Assembly: GCA_016710075.1 (NCBI GenBank)
Contig: JADJLO010000007.1
Span: forward strand, 196,151 to 260,150
Direction: 5' to 3'
DNA length: 64,000 nt
Source: Acidobacteriota bacterium
Lineage (GTDB): Bacteria; Acidobacteriota; Blastocatellia; RBC074
A model generated the notes under the pieces. It ran no database searches. It had not been told where the DNA came from and saw only the letters and a program-made list of their open reading frames with translations. Position 1 is the stretch's first letter; each line of letters starts with the position of its first letter. This document shows positions 17,401-26,173 of this stretch, piece by piece. A program made the translations under genes and the position numbers.

Positions 17401-20400
17401 CGGGCAGGGAACGGTCCCGTTACGGCCAGAGTGTAGTAACTCGCAAGGCCGTTGACCCGCGTCGTGGCTTTCTTGTTCGCAAGGTCCAGAGTCGTCGGCA
17501 GAACCTCGATCCTTCCTGTCTCCGGGTAGAACGCGATGATCTTCAGATTCGCTTCATTGAAATTCGGATCGTCCGGCAGATCACGCGTTCCATAATGCAG
17601 CGTCAGATCAGCCCCGAAAGTTCCATCGGCCGGAATCGGAGGATCGAACTGCCAGACTGCGTTGACTCCAAGCAGGTTCTGTAGTTCGGCAACACCCGCA
17701 TTCTTCTCAGTCATAGCTTCCAGATGAGCCATGCCTGAAATCAGAATAAGCTTCGGATTTGAAAGTGCGGTGGAGACAAAATCAGAGCCATTGCGAACGA
17801 ACTTCTCCGTGCGATTGATCTGATTCTGCACATTGGTCAGGTCCACTCCGAGTGCGCTTGCCACTCCGGTAATCCCCGCCGGAATTTGTATTGCAGGACT
17901 CGCAATTTTGTTATAAGCCAGGTCCGGCTTTGCATATGTAGCGCAATCCTTACTATACGAATTGCAATCAGGAGGGCTACTGAGAGTGTAAGTCACGTTG
18001 AAAGAGACGGCATTGATGGGAAGAGTAAATGTGAATTTGCCGGGTGAGCCGGGAGGCGTTACGCCATGATCCCCTTTTGCAAAATCCGCTAAGGTGTGGT
18101 GCTTTTGTTCTGTTGTGCCGTCATCCTTCTGGATTTCCACAACTCCAGTCAATCTGCTGGAGGGGCGGTCTGCATTGTATTCAAGCGAATAGCCGATCTC
18201 TACATCATTGCCGCGGGTAAAAGACAAAGTGGTTGGCGGCGAATGGGCGAGTAGCTTCAACCTGTCGATAGTCCATTCATCAGGTTCGGAATAAAATTCC
18301 TCATTCCCAACGTCCGTGACGATATGAGCCCTCCATTCCCAGAAATCGGAATTGGCGAGAACCTCCTGATTAAACACATAAATATATACCTGCTTCTGCC
18401 GCCCTCCGGTAATCTTAGCAGAATTTGAAGTCGCGCCGACGGCCCCGGGCACACCCTTCTTTTTACCCAGCTTCTCCAGGTAGAGTGTCCCATTCGAACT
18501 CCATAAATCATAAGTCACGCGAAAAAGCATGACTTCACCGCTGAAAATATCCAGACCGGCATCGATCCATTTGTTGGCCAGGAGGCGTTTGGTACCGGGC
18601 CAGGGTTTAAAAGCGGTATCAGGTTCGCCGGTATCTCTGGTTCCGAACTCGATCTTCACATTGCTGCGAACGTATCCGATAGCATCCACTGCAAGCAGCG
18701 CCGGTGTGGACGTGTTTGAATCGAACAGACCGACGCGGATCTGGATCCTGCTGCTCACCGAGGGGATCCTGATATCGAGCTGGACGTCTTTCTGGAGCTG
18801 TTCGCCCGCTGACATCTGCACCGGGATGACAAGCCTTGCATCGTCGCCGTTCGGCTTCTGCAGAGAAAGAGGGTTATTGGGGATGGAGACGTCGTAAGCG
18901 GCGACGATCAGGTATCCCCCATTGTTGTCGCTGGTCAGTCGGAAACGGATATCTCCCAAAAAGCTGATATTGGTCGGTGTCGCGGGCCTGGGGAGCAATG
19001 TCTCGTTCGGCGAATTGACTCCGTCTACCCTCGGGTTTTCCACCAGGACCTTGTCGCCGGCCGATCCTCCGCAGACTGAAAACTGCGAGGTCGTCCCTTC
19101 ACTCGACAGCGCTGCTGTCGCCGTGACAATCACGCCTGATGGCGGATTGAACGGGGCGGTGAAGTTGACCATGCCGGATCCATTGGTAGTCACCTCATGC
19201 CAGCCCAGGAGATTCTTGCCCTCGCCGCTCCCCGACGGATCGCAGGCATCGTTGCCGAAATACTCGATCGCATAAGTTGTGTTCGCCTGGCCGGTCAGCG
19301 TGCCGTCGACCTGTATTTTGCCTAAAATATTTGAAACGTTGATCACAGGCGGCTGTGGCGCGGAGGAATTCGCGACTTTGATACCCAGCCCATCGTTATC
19401 GAAGATTGAATTGGATCTGATCAGTGTTTTCGTGACGCTCGCATCCACATAGATGCCGTCGCTGCCGTTGAAAGCGATCACGTTATTTGGTTTTTCATTG
19501 GGAGTGCCGGGTGAGAGCCCTATGCTATTTGAAGCAGCGCTTGCATAGAGGGCAATTCCGTAGCCTCCATTCTTGAGAGCGCTTGTCCCGTTGATCTGGG
19601 TGCCGATGTAGTTGCCCGAGACGGTATTGTTGTTTGAATAGATACTGATACCGTTGTTTTTATTTCCGGATATGACGTTGGAGGTATCAGAAGACACGCC
19701 GCCAATGTCGTTATATAGCGCCTCGGCGCCAGTGATTTGGATGCCGTAGCCGTTGGCCAGCGCGGCGGTGCCTGCCAGATTGGTTCCAATCAGATTATTC
19801 CGTACATTATTCTCTTTTGCCCTGGAGATGTTGATCCCGTAGTAAGGGCAGGCTGAGATTAGATTTCTCGAGGCCGGCGTGGTTCCGCCGATGGTGTTTT
19901 TTTGCGAGAGGTAAGTCACACCGTCATCGATCGCATAGGCGACATTTATCCCATAGGAAGACGCACCGCCGGTTCCGAGGGCGGCCATCCCCGTGGCGTC
20001 CGTTCCCAGTTTGTTGCCCTGGATCAACGTGCTGTCACCGGAGTAGAGCGCGATCAGCGCGACCTGGCGGTTGCCGGATATGAGGTTACCCGCACCCGCA
20101 GCCGTTCCGCCGATCGTAATGTTGAGCCCGCGGAAAACTTCGATGCCGTTCCTGGTGGTTCCAAGTGCCTCCGTCCCTGTCGAGTTAGTGCCGATGAAAT
20201 TACCCAGAATTTTTATCCCTGAAGTGATTTTGTCATCGAAATCCGTGTCGATTTCAATATTGGAGCTGGGAAAGCCTGAGATCACGTTACCGGCTGCGGC
20301 TGTCGTGCCGCCGATCGTGTGATCAGAGCCGTTGACGTAGATGCCTGATGAGCCGGCGGTCCCGACAATCTGGGAGCCTGTGGCATCAGTTCCCACATAG

Positions 20401-22196
20401 TTGCCTTCAATAATGTGGCCGCTGTCGCCCAGTGCGATGGCCTTGGTTGTATATCTATTCAACGCCATACCGCGGATGGTGGTGTTTGTTCCATAGACCG
20501 AAAGTCCAACTGTATGCCCGTTGCCGTATATTTCGACATGGCCCTGACTCGTTCCATCTATCGTGACCGTTTCGCCGATATGCGTCCCGCCGCCGCCGAA
20601 AATTGTGCCGTAAACTGTTTTATTGATGCTGAAATTGATCTGGTCGGCGCCTGGACTTGCATTAGCTTCCTGGATTGCGGCGTAGAGAGTGCAGAGGCGG
20701 CCGGTGGATGGCGGCGTCTCGCATTTGCCGTCACCGGGTGTGTAATCCTGGTATTGGATATCGGAATTGACGGTAAAGATCTTCATCGGCGCGCTCGGGC
20801 TCACCGTGAGCGAAGTTTCGCCGCCGTCTTTGAGCACTACGAGGTCGCTGAGAGCGTCAGCATTCAAACGCATCGGCAGCACAGCGGCGGGCTCGCCTGT
20901 GATCTCCAGCGAGACGATCTCGCGCGGCGGATCTGCAGTTTCCGGCAGATTCGCTGAATTGAGATATTGCGGAGCGATGACCGCTTCGCTCATGACCAGG
21001 TGAAGTTGCCTTGCATTCTGATCCAATACAATCAGGTCATCGAAGGGCCGGCTGGATACTTTTGTTGCAAGGATTTTTGCCGGCCGATCACGAGCGGCGA
21101 GGAGTGACTGGTTTAATTGAATCGAGCCAACCAGTTCGCCCCAGCGCCCGCCTGCAGCCCGACGCTTCATCACGCGCATAACGCCGTCTCTTGCCAGCAG
21201 GGAGATCTCCATTCTGGGATCGCCTGTGAAATGACCCGCCGCCAGGGATTCAATTTGCCAGGGCAGTTCGACCGGCTCGATAACTGGAGGCCGCACAGGC
21301 GGCGCAAGCGACCTGTCCATCGCAAGCCTTCGATCCCGGCCGTGTATGATCATCAGGACGTGGCCGGCGGCAACCGACAGATCGACATCCGAATCATCGT
21401 CGAAGTGACCCGTTGCCATGGAGGTGGCCGGGTATGGAATAGCGATTCGCTCCGGCGCGCCGCTCAGCGCGCCTTTGGGGGATTCAAATACCATCAACTG
21501 TGCGCCTTGCGGCCCGATGACCGTCACCATCACGTCCAACAGGCCGTCGGCGCGATTGATCTCGCTCACAGTCATTGCCGTGACGATCCCAGGCAGATCG
21601 ATGAATTCCGGCGGGTTGAATCCGCCGATGCCATCTCCCGTCAACCAGCAGATCTGTGAACCGCTCCGCGATGCCATCGCGATGTCCTGATGCCCGTCCG
21701 CGTTGAAATCTCCGATCCCTAAAAAATCAGGCGATAATGGGACTGCCATGACACGCGCCGGCGATAGAAAAGGCGCATCCGTAAAAGCTCCCTGAGCCTT
21801 CCTCATCTGAGCTGCCGGCGCATTCGGATATATTGCATCAGCATTCCCGCGATGGAGCATCAGCAAGCCGCCTCCCGGAATCTGGTAGGCACTCACAATA
21901 TCTGCCACGCCATCCCCGTCGATGTCGCCTGAGGCCAGCGCCAGCGCCTTCGCATCGCTCATCAGCATCTGCTCAGATCCGGCGCCTTCAACACCGCTCC
22001 TCAGATCCCTGCCATCCTTAAAATTGATCCAGGGATTTCCCTTGCCGGAGGATTTCAAGGTTACCTCAGCGCTCACCTGCTGCCTGGATGCCTGACCGGC
22101 GGAAACAGCATTAATCCTGATCAGCTTCAGGGATCCGAACAAAAACAATCCTGAAACCATAATAAAGAAAGAGGAAATTAATAAGAGCTTTTTCAT
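14499..22196 (-). CDS. Giant exported FG-GAP / beta-helix / cohesin / dockerin mosaic protein
   Basis: 2565 residues. Signal peptide about 1-34. Residues about 85-470 hold FG-GAP-like repeats with calcium-type loops (GDIDGDGVADI, GDFNADGHQDI). Around 485-520 a segment resembling the CSLREA start (PGDGKCETPPSTGRLCTLYA) leads into a right-handed beta-helix (about 520-890) with repeated GNLISGN, NTIGGT and NYIGT turns. A long beta-rich middle follows. A TIG/IPT domain lies near 2030-2115, a cohesin-like domain near 2120-2230, a carboxypeptidase-regulatory-like fold near 2250-2310 (GVTVNLSGASTGSITT), a dockerin-like pair near 2305-2375 (GDASNDGSLSSFDAAMIAQY) and a second cohesin-like domain at the end. 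Likely surface or secreted adhesive protein; ligand unknown. Monocistronic. Confidence 0.88.
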   Translation of the reverse strand: MKKLLLISSFFIMVSGLFLFGSLKLIRINAVSAGQASRQQVSAEVTLKSSGKGNPWINFKDGRDLRSGVEGAGSEQMLMSDAKALALASGDIDGDGVADIVSAYQIPGGGLLMLHRGNADAIYPNAPAAQMRKAQGAFTDAPFLSPARVMAVPLSPDFLGIGDFNADGHQDIAMASRSGSQICWLTGDGIGGFNPPEFIDLPGIVTAMTVSEINRADGLLDVMVTVIGPQGAQLMVFESPKGALSGAPERIAIPYPATSMATGHFDDDSDVDLSVAAGHVLMIIHGRDRRLAMDRSLAPPVRPPVIEPVELPWQIESLAAGHFTGDPRMEISLLARDGVMRVMKRRAAGGRWGELVGSIQLNQSLLAARDRPAKILATKVSSRPFDDLIVLDQNARQLHLVMSEAVIAPQYLNSANLPETADPPREIVSLEITGEPAAVLPMRLNADALSDLVVLKDGGETSLTVSPSAPMKIFTVNSDIQYQDYTPGDGKCETPPSTGRLCTLYAAIQEANASPGADQINFSINKTVYGTIFGGGGTHIGETVTIDGTSQGHVEIYGNGHTVGLSVYGTNTTIRGMALNRYTTKAIALGDSGHIIEGNYVGTDATGSQIVGTAGSSGIYVNGSDHTIGGTTAAAGNVISGFPSSNIEIDTDFDDKITSGIKILGNFIGTNSTGTEALGTTRNGIEVFRGLNITIGGTAAGAGNLISGNRQVALIALYSGDSTLIQGNKLGTDATGMAALGTGGASSYGINVAYAIDDGVTYLSQKNTIGGTTPASRNLISACPYYGINISRAKENNVRNNLIGTNLAGTAALANGYGIQITGAEALYNDIGGVSSDTSNVISGNKNNGISIYSNNNTVSGNYIGTQINGTSALKNGGYGIALYASAASNSIGLSPGTPNEKPNNVIAFNGSDGIYVDASVTKTLIRSNSIFDNDGLGIKVANSSAPQPPVINVSNILGKIQVDGTLTGQANTTYAIEYFGNDACDPSGSGEGKNLLGWHEVTTNGSGMVNFTAPFNPPSGVIVTATAALSSEGTTSQFSVCGGSAGDKVLVENPRVDGVNSPNETLLPRPATPTNISFLGDIRFRLTSDNNGGYLIVAAYDVSIPNNPLSLQKPNGDDARLVIPVQMSAGEQLQKDVQLDIRIPSVSSRIQIRVGLFDSNTSTPALLAVDAIGYVRSNVKIEFGTRDTGEPDTAFKPWPGTKRLLANKWIDAGLDIFSGEVMLFRVTYDLWSSNGTLYLEKLGKKKGVPGAVGATSNSAKITGGRQKQVYIYVFNQEVLANSDFWEWRAHIVTDVGNEEFYSEPDEWTIDRLKLLAHSPPTTLSFTRGNDVEIGYSLEYNADRPSSRLTGVVEIQKDDGTTEQKHHTLADFAKGDHGVTPPGSPGKFTFTLPINAVSFNVTYTLSSPPDCNSYSKDCATYAKPDLAYNKIASPAIQIPAGITGVASALGVDLTNVQNQINRTEKFVRNGSDFVSTALSNPKLILISGMAHLEAMTEKNAGVAELQNLLGVNAVWQFDPPIPADGTFGADLTLHYGTRDLPDDPNFNEANLKIIAFYPETGRIEVLPTTLDLANKKATTRVNGLASYYTLAVTGPFPARRLNFPVINSTFNPGLTFINPTAGSANLTVNDYGPVGSESTGNPAPAGFTIPSLRQVVKAVTDLFQVSNDSGWMQATSTAGPVIGYETFGDNGRQDGLAIPAVNWPRLILPDIELDSAWTTEIHLANTANFNTNLRLELHSSNGSLAGTYETSLGAKGALADSITELFPNLTAPFKGYLLINSDQRLVAAGLLKSTNSMATTSGQLWQSGSDTPVKLYGPQVLTGSGGTAELTLVNPTTSAAALTLRLLNETGGNVGAPVNKTLNSGEQQRLDVGQLFGLNSGTAATGGLVVESSISGIVGELGLRDSATGNNYRTILPLESTASRSLVFAQVSNQAGSFTRLSFFNPGDQQANVIVKVMRADGSETGSTTIQMPAKGAVTRLLSQMVGQSAGQSGGYVSVTSDQPIASTGTFGQTDNSSLSSLPGQQVELTVQACTTFTSLSSTSGTPGSAVTITGSGFTGVSSVKFSNNASATFTIVNDTTITTTVPYSAATGPITISKSGCTDVLTSVYTVNTANCIRASISGTLSGNSGGSLTVPITVTDLTGKGVIAYDAILNYNPAVLRPLSNPVDNASTISGSMSVIGNVATPGEIRISAYGSQVLTGAGTLLNLKFDIIGNIAACSDLSFSLIRFNEGEPCAATTNGRFCVSGRTISGTVNYCAAVTPVKVPGVTVNLSGASTGSITTDSVGKYVLSNLGAGPYTLTPAKSGSVNGINSYDAALVAQHAVGLITLSDCQRTAGDASNDGSLSSFDAAMIAQYAVGITNQQSMAGTWKFSPVNRSYPTLTADQLNQDFNAILVGDVSGNWAAPNLQLAAAKTVMAHRESTRIFIPEFDRNPESGSVLIVPITVDGLAGSNAISYDFEMSFDQSVLEFKDAAFNSTSTLSREMAITVNPGLGNLRVSAFGTRPIAGSGTLLNLRFRVTGKSGRSTSLAFSSFTINEAPQSRLEGSKLIVGRKRQERLNIVP

Positions 22197-22431
22197 ACGC
22201 CCTCCCGGGATAGTCGCTGATCCGATCGGCAGGCAATCCTGTGCAAGGTATTAAGGTCTATCTGAAGGGAAATCCTTCCTTTGCTTTCATTTCTTTAACG
22301 CAAAATCCGTACCTCTGGTTTTGCCCGGGTTAATGTGTATCAGAATGGGGAAAAAGTGGCCCTGAGAGGCGGGCAGATGAGGAAAAGTTCTCATCCGGGC
22401 AGTTGGCGTGTGTAAAATCACTCAGGAAGAA
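22197..22431. other. Leader region of giant gene, no gene seen
   Basis: 235 bp between the giant gene start and the GAATGNA repeat. I see only a short hairpin GAAGG-GAAAT-CCTTC near 22265-22280. A promoter for the giant gene must lie here or in the repeat, but none is convincing. Confidence 0.4.
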
Positions 22432-22627
22432 GAATGGAGAATGCAGAATGCAGAATGCAGAATGAAGAATGAAGAATGAAGAATGGTTTGAATGTGCACT
22501 AAGGATTGATTAGCCAGACTCAGTGGCTTTAACAGATTGAATCAATAATCTGCATTCTTCATTCTGCATTCTCCATTCTGCATTCTCCATTCTGCATTCT
22601 CCATTCTCCATTCTCCATTCTTCATTC
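22432..22627. repeat. GAATGNA heptad inverted tandem array
   Basis: Left arm 22432-22487: eight head-to-tail heptads (GAATGGA, GAATGCA x3, GAATGAA x3, GAATGGT). Right arm 22551-22627: eleven heptads of the complementary form (TGCATTC, TTCATTC, TCCATTC). The core is 63 bp. The left inner edge GAATGGTTTGAATG recurs as its reverse complement at the right outer edge (CATTCAAACCATTC), so the arms can pair in several registers. The right arm ends 11 bp before the DUF1080 stop. Confidence 0.9.
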
Positions 22628-22638
22628 AAACCATTCTT

Positions 22639-23607
22639 CTATTTTGCAGGAGTCAGGACAAGGTTTTTATACCAGACCTTGCCGTGATCGCCCTGAAGCA
22701 TGATCGGGCCGGGAGTACCCTCGGCGCTGTCGATGGCGCCGCCTGTGATGCCGGGTATCTCTTGCTTGTCAATGACCGTCTGCCCATTGAGGACGACGGT
22801 CAACTGGCGACCAATGAAAGTAATCTCGTATTTCTGCCACTCACCGGCCGGTTTGGCGGCATTGACTTTGGGAGTGATGAATCCGTAGACGCTGCCCATT
22901 GAGTGGCTTTCCGCCGGTTTGCCGTAATCGTCGAGGACCTGGACTTCGTGGCGTCCGCGCAGGTAGATGCCGCTATTGCTGGGCTGGCCGCCATTCTCTT
23001 TCGGCAGGGCGAGCTTCAATTCCAGGGTCAGCTTGAAATCCATGAACTTCTGCTCGGTCATGATATCGACGCAGCCCTTGCTGTTGGTCATGCTGCTGTC
23101 TTCGACGCTCCAGCAGCCCGCGGCCTTTTCATTGCGGAGCTTCCATCCGGCCAGATCCCTGCCGTTAAAAATCTGGACAGGCTGGCCCCATTTTACCTTT
23201 CCGGCTTTGAGCGCCGGCGCCGGCACGCCGGACCAGGTAATTGTCTTTCCGGCCTCGCTGGTGGTTGTTCCTTCGAGCTTCCTGCCAGTCAGTTTGCCGG
23301 AAAAAATCAGATCGTCCTTGCGCATCTCGTATTGCGGCGGCAGGCTGAAATTGAGCGCCCCATCCTTGAATTCGATCTGTTTGATCGGGCGGGCGCTGCC
23401 GAACCTTCCGACGAAACGGCCCGCAAGTTTGTCGTCCGATCCTTTTGTGACTTCAATCCATGAAGTATACGGCCCATCGGAACCCTGAACGACCAGATCC
23501 CATCGCCCTGTGATTGCCTCAGCTTTCTGAGCGCTGATGAAAGACTGTGCCGGCATCAGACTCAAGGTTAATAAACAAAATGAAACCATTATTAGCATTC
23601 TGCGCAT
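22639..23607 (-). CDS. Secreted DUF1080 (3-keto-disaccharide hydrolase-like) protein
   Basis: 322 residues with a signal peptide (about 1-27). Residues about 30-130 form a lipocalin-like small beta domain (GRWDLVVQGSDGPYTSWIEV). From about 140 a concanavalin-like DUF1080 domain follows, with IFNGRDLAGWKLRNEKAAGCW, SNSGIYLRGRHEVQVLDD and GPIMLQGDHGKVWYKNLVLTP. Members act on glycosides or 3-keto sugars. Exported location suggests polysaccharide breakdown. Substrate not predictable. Confidence 0.88.
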   Translation of the reverse strand: MRRMLIMVSFCLLTLSLMPAQSFISAQKAEAITGRWDLVVQGSDGPYTSWIEVTKGSDDKLAGRFVGRFGSARPIKQIEFKDGALNFSLPPQYEMRKDDLIFSGKLTGRKLEGTTTSEAGKTITWSGVPAPALKAGKVKWGQPVQIFNGRDLAGWKLRNEKAAGCWSVEDSSMTNSKGCVDIMTEQKFMDFKLTLELKLALPKENGGQPSNSGIYLRGRHEVQVLDDYGKPAESHSMGSVYGFITPKVNAAKPAGEWQKYEITFIGRQLTVVLNGQTVIDKQEIPGITGGAIDSAEGTPGPIMLQGDHGKVWYKNLVLTPAK

Positions 23608-23910
23608 GGTAAAAAACCTCCCGGATTGCTGTGATGATGTGTTTACCGGATGAGTTTAAAGTTTAAAGTTAAAAGTTTAAAGAGAAGTCGGGTGAATATA
23701 GTCTTTTCAAAAGTCTTTGAACTCCGTTGCGGAGAGTCTTTGATATTGAACTTTTACTTTTCCAATCCATAAGCTATGCTCACAGACTTTGAACAGGTCT
23801 TATTACAAGGACTTTGTCGATTAATTTTCAAACAAGGAGCAGTTGAAAACACCATTCCTCACAATCGTCGACCCTGATAGTTTGGTGTTTATTCGGCTGA
23901 AGTTGCCACA
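23608..23910. repeat. RACTTTR heptad element in 303-bp divergent gap
   Basis: Left arm 23652-23682 (TTTAAAG units) and a degenerate right arm 23710-23761 (GTCTTTGAACTC, GAGTCTTTG, TTGAACTTTTACTTT). Between the right-arm copies is a perfect small hairpin CTCCG-TTG-CGGAG (about 23731-23743). The rest of the gap to 23910 shows no gene. Confidence 0.7.
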
Positions 23911-24618
23911 ATGCAAACCCCTGCTTTGCTGTCAATTCTGATGCCCGTATTCAACGAGGCGGCTACGATAAATGAGATCATCGCCAAAGTTGAAGCGGTC
24001 AACCTTGGCGATGTTCGCAAGGAGCTGATCATCGTTGATGATGGATCGAAGGACGGGACGCGGGAAATCCTCAAGAATCTGGCTCAGAATTCTCCGCACA
24101 AGATCTATTTCCACGGCCAGAACATGGGCAAGGGGGCAGCTCTGCGCACGGCGCTGACATATGCCACCGGGGATATCATCATCATTCAGGATGCGGATCT
24201 GGAGTATGATCCGGCGGAGTACGCCGATCTGATCAAGCCGATTCTCGAAGGGCGGGCCGACGTGGTTTACGGCTCAAGGCTGTCGGGGGGCAAGGTCTCG
24301 CGTGCGTTCAATTTCTGGCATTACATCGGCAACAAGATGCTCACCCTGGTGACTAACCTGCTTTACAATTCGATCCTTTCGGATATGGAGACCTGCTACA
24401 AGGTATTCCGAGCCGATGTCATCAAAAACATGCAGATCAAATCGAACAAGTTCGATTTCGAGCCGGAGATTACAGCCAAGGTGCTCAAACGCAAATACAA
24501 GCTTTACGAGATGTCTATCTCCTACTACGGGCGTGATTTTGCCGAGGGCAAGAAAATAACCTGGCGTGACGGGTTTGCCGCAATCTGGGCGCTGATCAAG
24601 TACCGTTTCATCGATTAA
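23911..24618 (+). CDS. Family 2 glycosyltransferase, DPM1-like
   Basis: 235 residues. GT-A fold with SILMPVFNEAATI at the start, ELIIVDDGSKDGT (first aspartate pair) and IIIQDADLEYDP (DxD-like metal site). This matches polyprenyl-phosphate mannose/glucose transferases. There is no C-terminal membrane segment, so it would act at the cytoplasmic face as a peripheral enzyme. Acceptor probably a polyprenyl phosphate (family knowledge). No clear ribosome binding site precedes ATG 23911. Confidence 0.9.
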   Translation: MQTPALLSILMPVFNEAATINEIIAKVEAVNLGDVRKELIIVDDGSKDGTREILKNLAQNSPHKIYFHGQNMGKGAALRTALTYATGDIIIIQDADLEYDPAEYADLIKPILEGRADVVYGSRLSGGKVSRAFNFWHYIGNKMLTLVTNLLYNSILSDMETCYKVFRADVIKNMQIKSNKFDFEPEITAKVLKRKYKLYEMSISYYGRDFAEGKKITWRDGFAAIWALIKYRFID

Positions 24619-24646
24619 GCCGGAATCGGCCGCGACTTTTTTCGGA

Positions 24647-24667
24647 AGCAGTGTCGACGACACTGCT
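24647..24667. terminator. Hairpin between convergent genes
   Basis: AGCAGTGT (24647-24654), loop CGACG, ACACTGCT (24660-24667). It lies between two converging genes, 4 bp from the minus-strand stop. No U-tract on either strand, so termination is uncertain. Confidence 0.45.
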
Positions 24668-24670
24668 GAC

Positions 24671-26062
24671 TCACAGGATGCGGATTCGAGCGCTCTCGGA
24701 AACGAGATCGAGGAATTTTATCTTCACTTCATACTCGCCCGGCAGGATCTGCCCGGGCATCTGAGAGACAGCCATATGAACTGCGTTTCCCGGTATGAAG
24801 CTCACTGAAGCCGGTGTGATCGTCTGATCGCCGACGATGACGCGGACATTATCCGGCGATGCCGATTCATCCATTCCGGCCGCAAAGACTCGGAATCTGG
24901 ATTTATCACCCTGCGCGTAAACATCGACGCCCCCGTCGAAATCGTTGCTCACCAGCGTGATTTTCGGAGGATCCGCCGGGGCTTCGATCAATTCCAGCGC
25001 CACCGGTTCGGAAGCCGGATTATTCAGGTACCGGACGCGGACATTGATTTTCCCGGTTGGGTATCCCGGAGGTATGCCGATGTTGATCTGCGTCAGCGAG
25101 TCGATGTCGTCGCGGCCCGCGGCCTTCATCGCCTCTTCATACTCCGCGCCCAGCCAGCCGGTATAGCAGGGCAGGAAATCCCCATCGCCGAACTCGACCG
25201 TCATGCTGTTGGCATCGACTATGCGATGATCAAACCCCGAAACGATGAGCGTCAGAAAAGCATAATCCCCCTTGTTGGGAATGGATCTCTCATGCGGAGA
25301 ATCCGAGCGGCTGAAGAACTCGATTTTTGGCTCGGCGGTTTGGCCTGATCTGCCCGCGAGTTCGACCGGAGGCTTGTTGAGAATCGTCCAGCAGTACTGA
25401 GTCCCGAGGCCCAGAATACTGACAAGCCGGACTCCGTTGTCGCTTGCGGCGCGCCGGATGTCGCTTTCAGAAAACGACGCGCCGGCCCATGTGTTCTTCT
25501 CCATCTGCAGGTATTCCGGATGCGTAATGCTGCAGGTCTGAAACTTGAAGAGCCCGCCGGGCTTGAGAACCCGGCAGGCATCGCCAATATTCGAATGGAT
25601 CACATCCGCTGACGGGACATGCTGAAAGACATAGACCGAAAAGATGATGTCAAAATAATCCGAAGGCAGGTTGGAGAAATCGACACCGCTGGTCTCATGC
25701 AGCGTCACATTGCTCAGATCGTGAAGTCTCTCGCGTCCCTGCCTGATCATCTCTCCCGAAACGTCCGTGCCGGCCACCTCGGCAAAAAAACGCGACAGAT
25801 GTGTCGTCATACGGCCTATGCCGCAGCCGATTTCCAGCAGTCGCAGGGTCTTGAACTCGCGGTTTTTGGTGAGCACGACGTCCGCCAGCACGAATCTCTC
25901 GACTTCGGGACGGCCCGTCTCGTCGAACTCGTCGTCAGTTTGTTGCAGCTTGACCGTGTTGATGAACCACTTGGCGTTCTCGCGGGCTCGATCATTCCAG
26001 TCGCTTTTCATCGTCTGAGCCTGATCCTGCAACGCTTTTCCATCATGATTTGAATCTGACAT
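24671..26062 (-). CDS. SAM methyltransferase fused to Ig-like (IPT/TIG-type) domains
   Basis: 463 residues. Residues about 20-215 are a class I methyltransferase: LRLLEIGCGIGRMTTHLS (SAM loop, about 74-91), EVAGTDVSGEMI, and VLKPGGLFKFQT. From about 245 the protein changes to beta-rich repeats. NIGIPPGYPTGKINVRVRYL resembles the C-terminal domain seen in secreted acidobacterial proteins, and two further strand-rich units follow (PKITLVSNDFDGGV, VRVIVGDQTITPASV). No signal peptide is present, which is odd for Ig-like domains. Substrate unknown; the adjacent glycosyltransferase on the opposite strand hints at glycan modification. Confidence 0.82.
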   Translation of the reverse strand: MSDSNHDGKALQDQAQTMKSDWNDRARENAKWFINTVKLQQTDDEFDETGRPEVERFVLADVVLTKNREFKTLRLLEIGCGIGRMTTHLSRFFAEVAGTDVSGEMIRQGRERLHDLSNVTLHETSGVDFSNLPSDYFDIIFSVYVFQHVPSADVIHSNIGDACRVLKPGGLFKFQTCSITHPEYLQMEKNTWAGASFSESDIRRAASDNGVRLVSILGLGTQYCWTILNKPPVELAGRSGQTAEPKIEFFSRSDSPHERSIPNKGDYAFLTLIVSGFDHRIVDANSMTVEFGDGDFLPCYTGWLGAEYEEAMKAAGRDDIDSLTQINIGIPPGYPTGKINVRVRYLNNPASEPVALELIEAPADPPKITLVSNDFDGGVDVYAQGDKSRFRVFAAGMDESASPDNVRVIVGDQTITPASVSFIPGNAVHMAVSQMPGQILPGEYEVKIKFLDLVSESARIRIL

Positions 26063-26148
26063 CTTTTTCCCGATTCTTGTATCTCGATTAGAACTGAGTT
26101 TATCTTATACCGGAAGCCACACCAGACGCGCGGCTCTTGCTTAAACAC

Positions 26149-26170
26149 TGAACTTTAGACCCTAAACTTC
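26149..26170. repeat. Single RACTTTR heptad arm
   Basis: GAACTTTAGACCCTAAACTTC, right-arm orientation only, ending 4 bp before the DUF2490 stop. Confidence 0.55.
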
Positions 26171-26173
26171 TTC

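Noticed and set aside
22432..22627. CRISPR array
   Set aside because: Units are 7 bp and contiguous without spacers, and the two blocks are inverted. No cas genes nearby.
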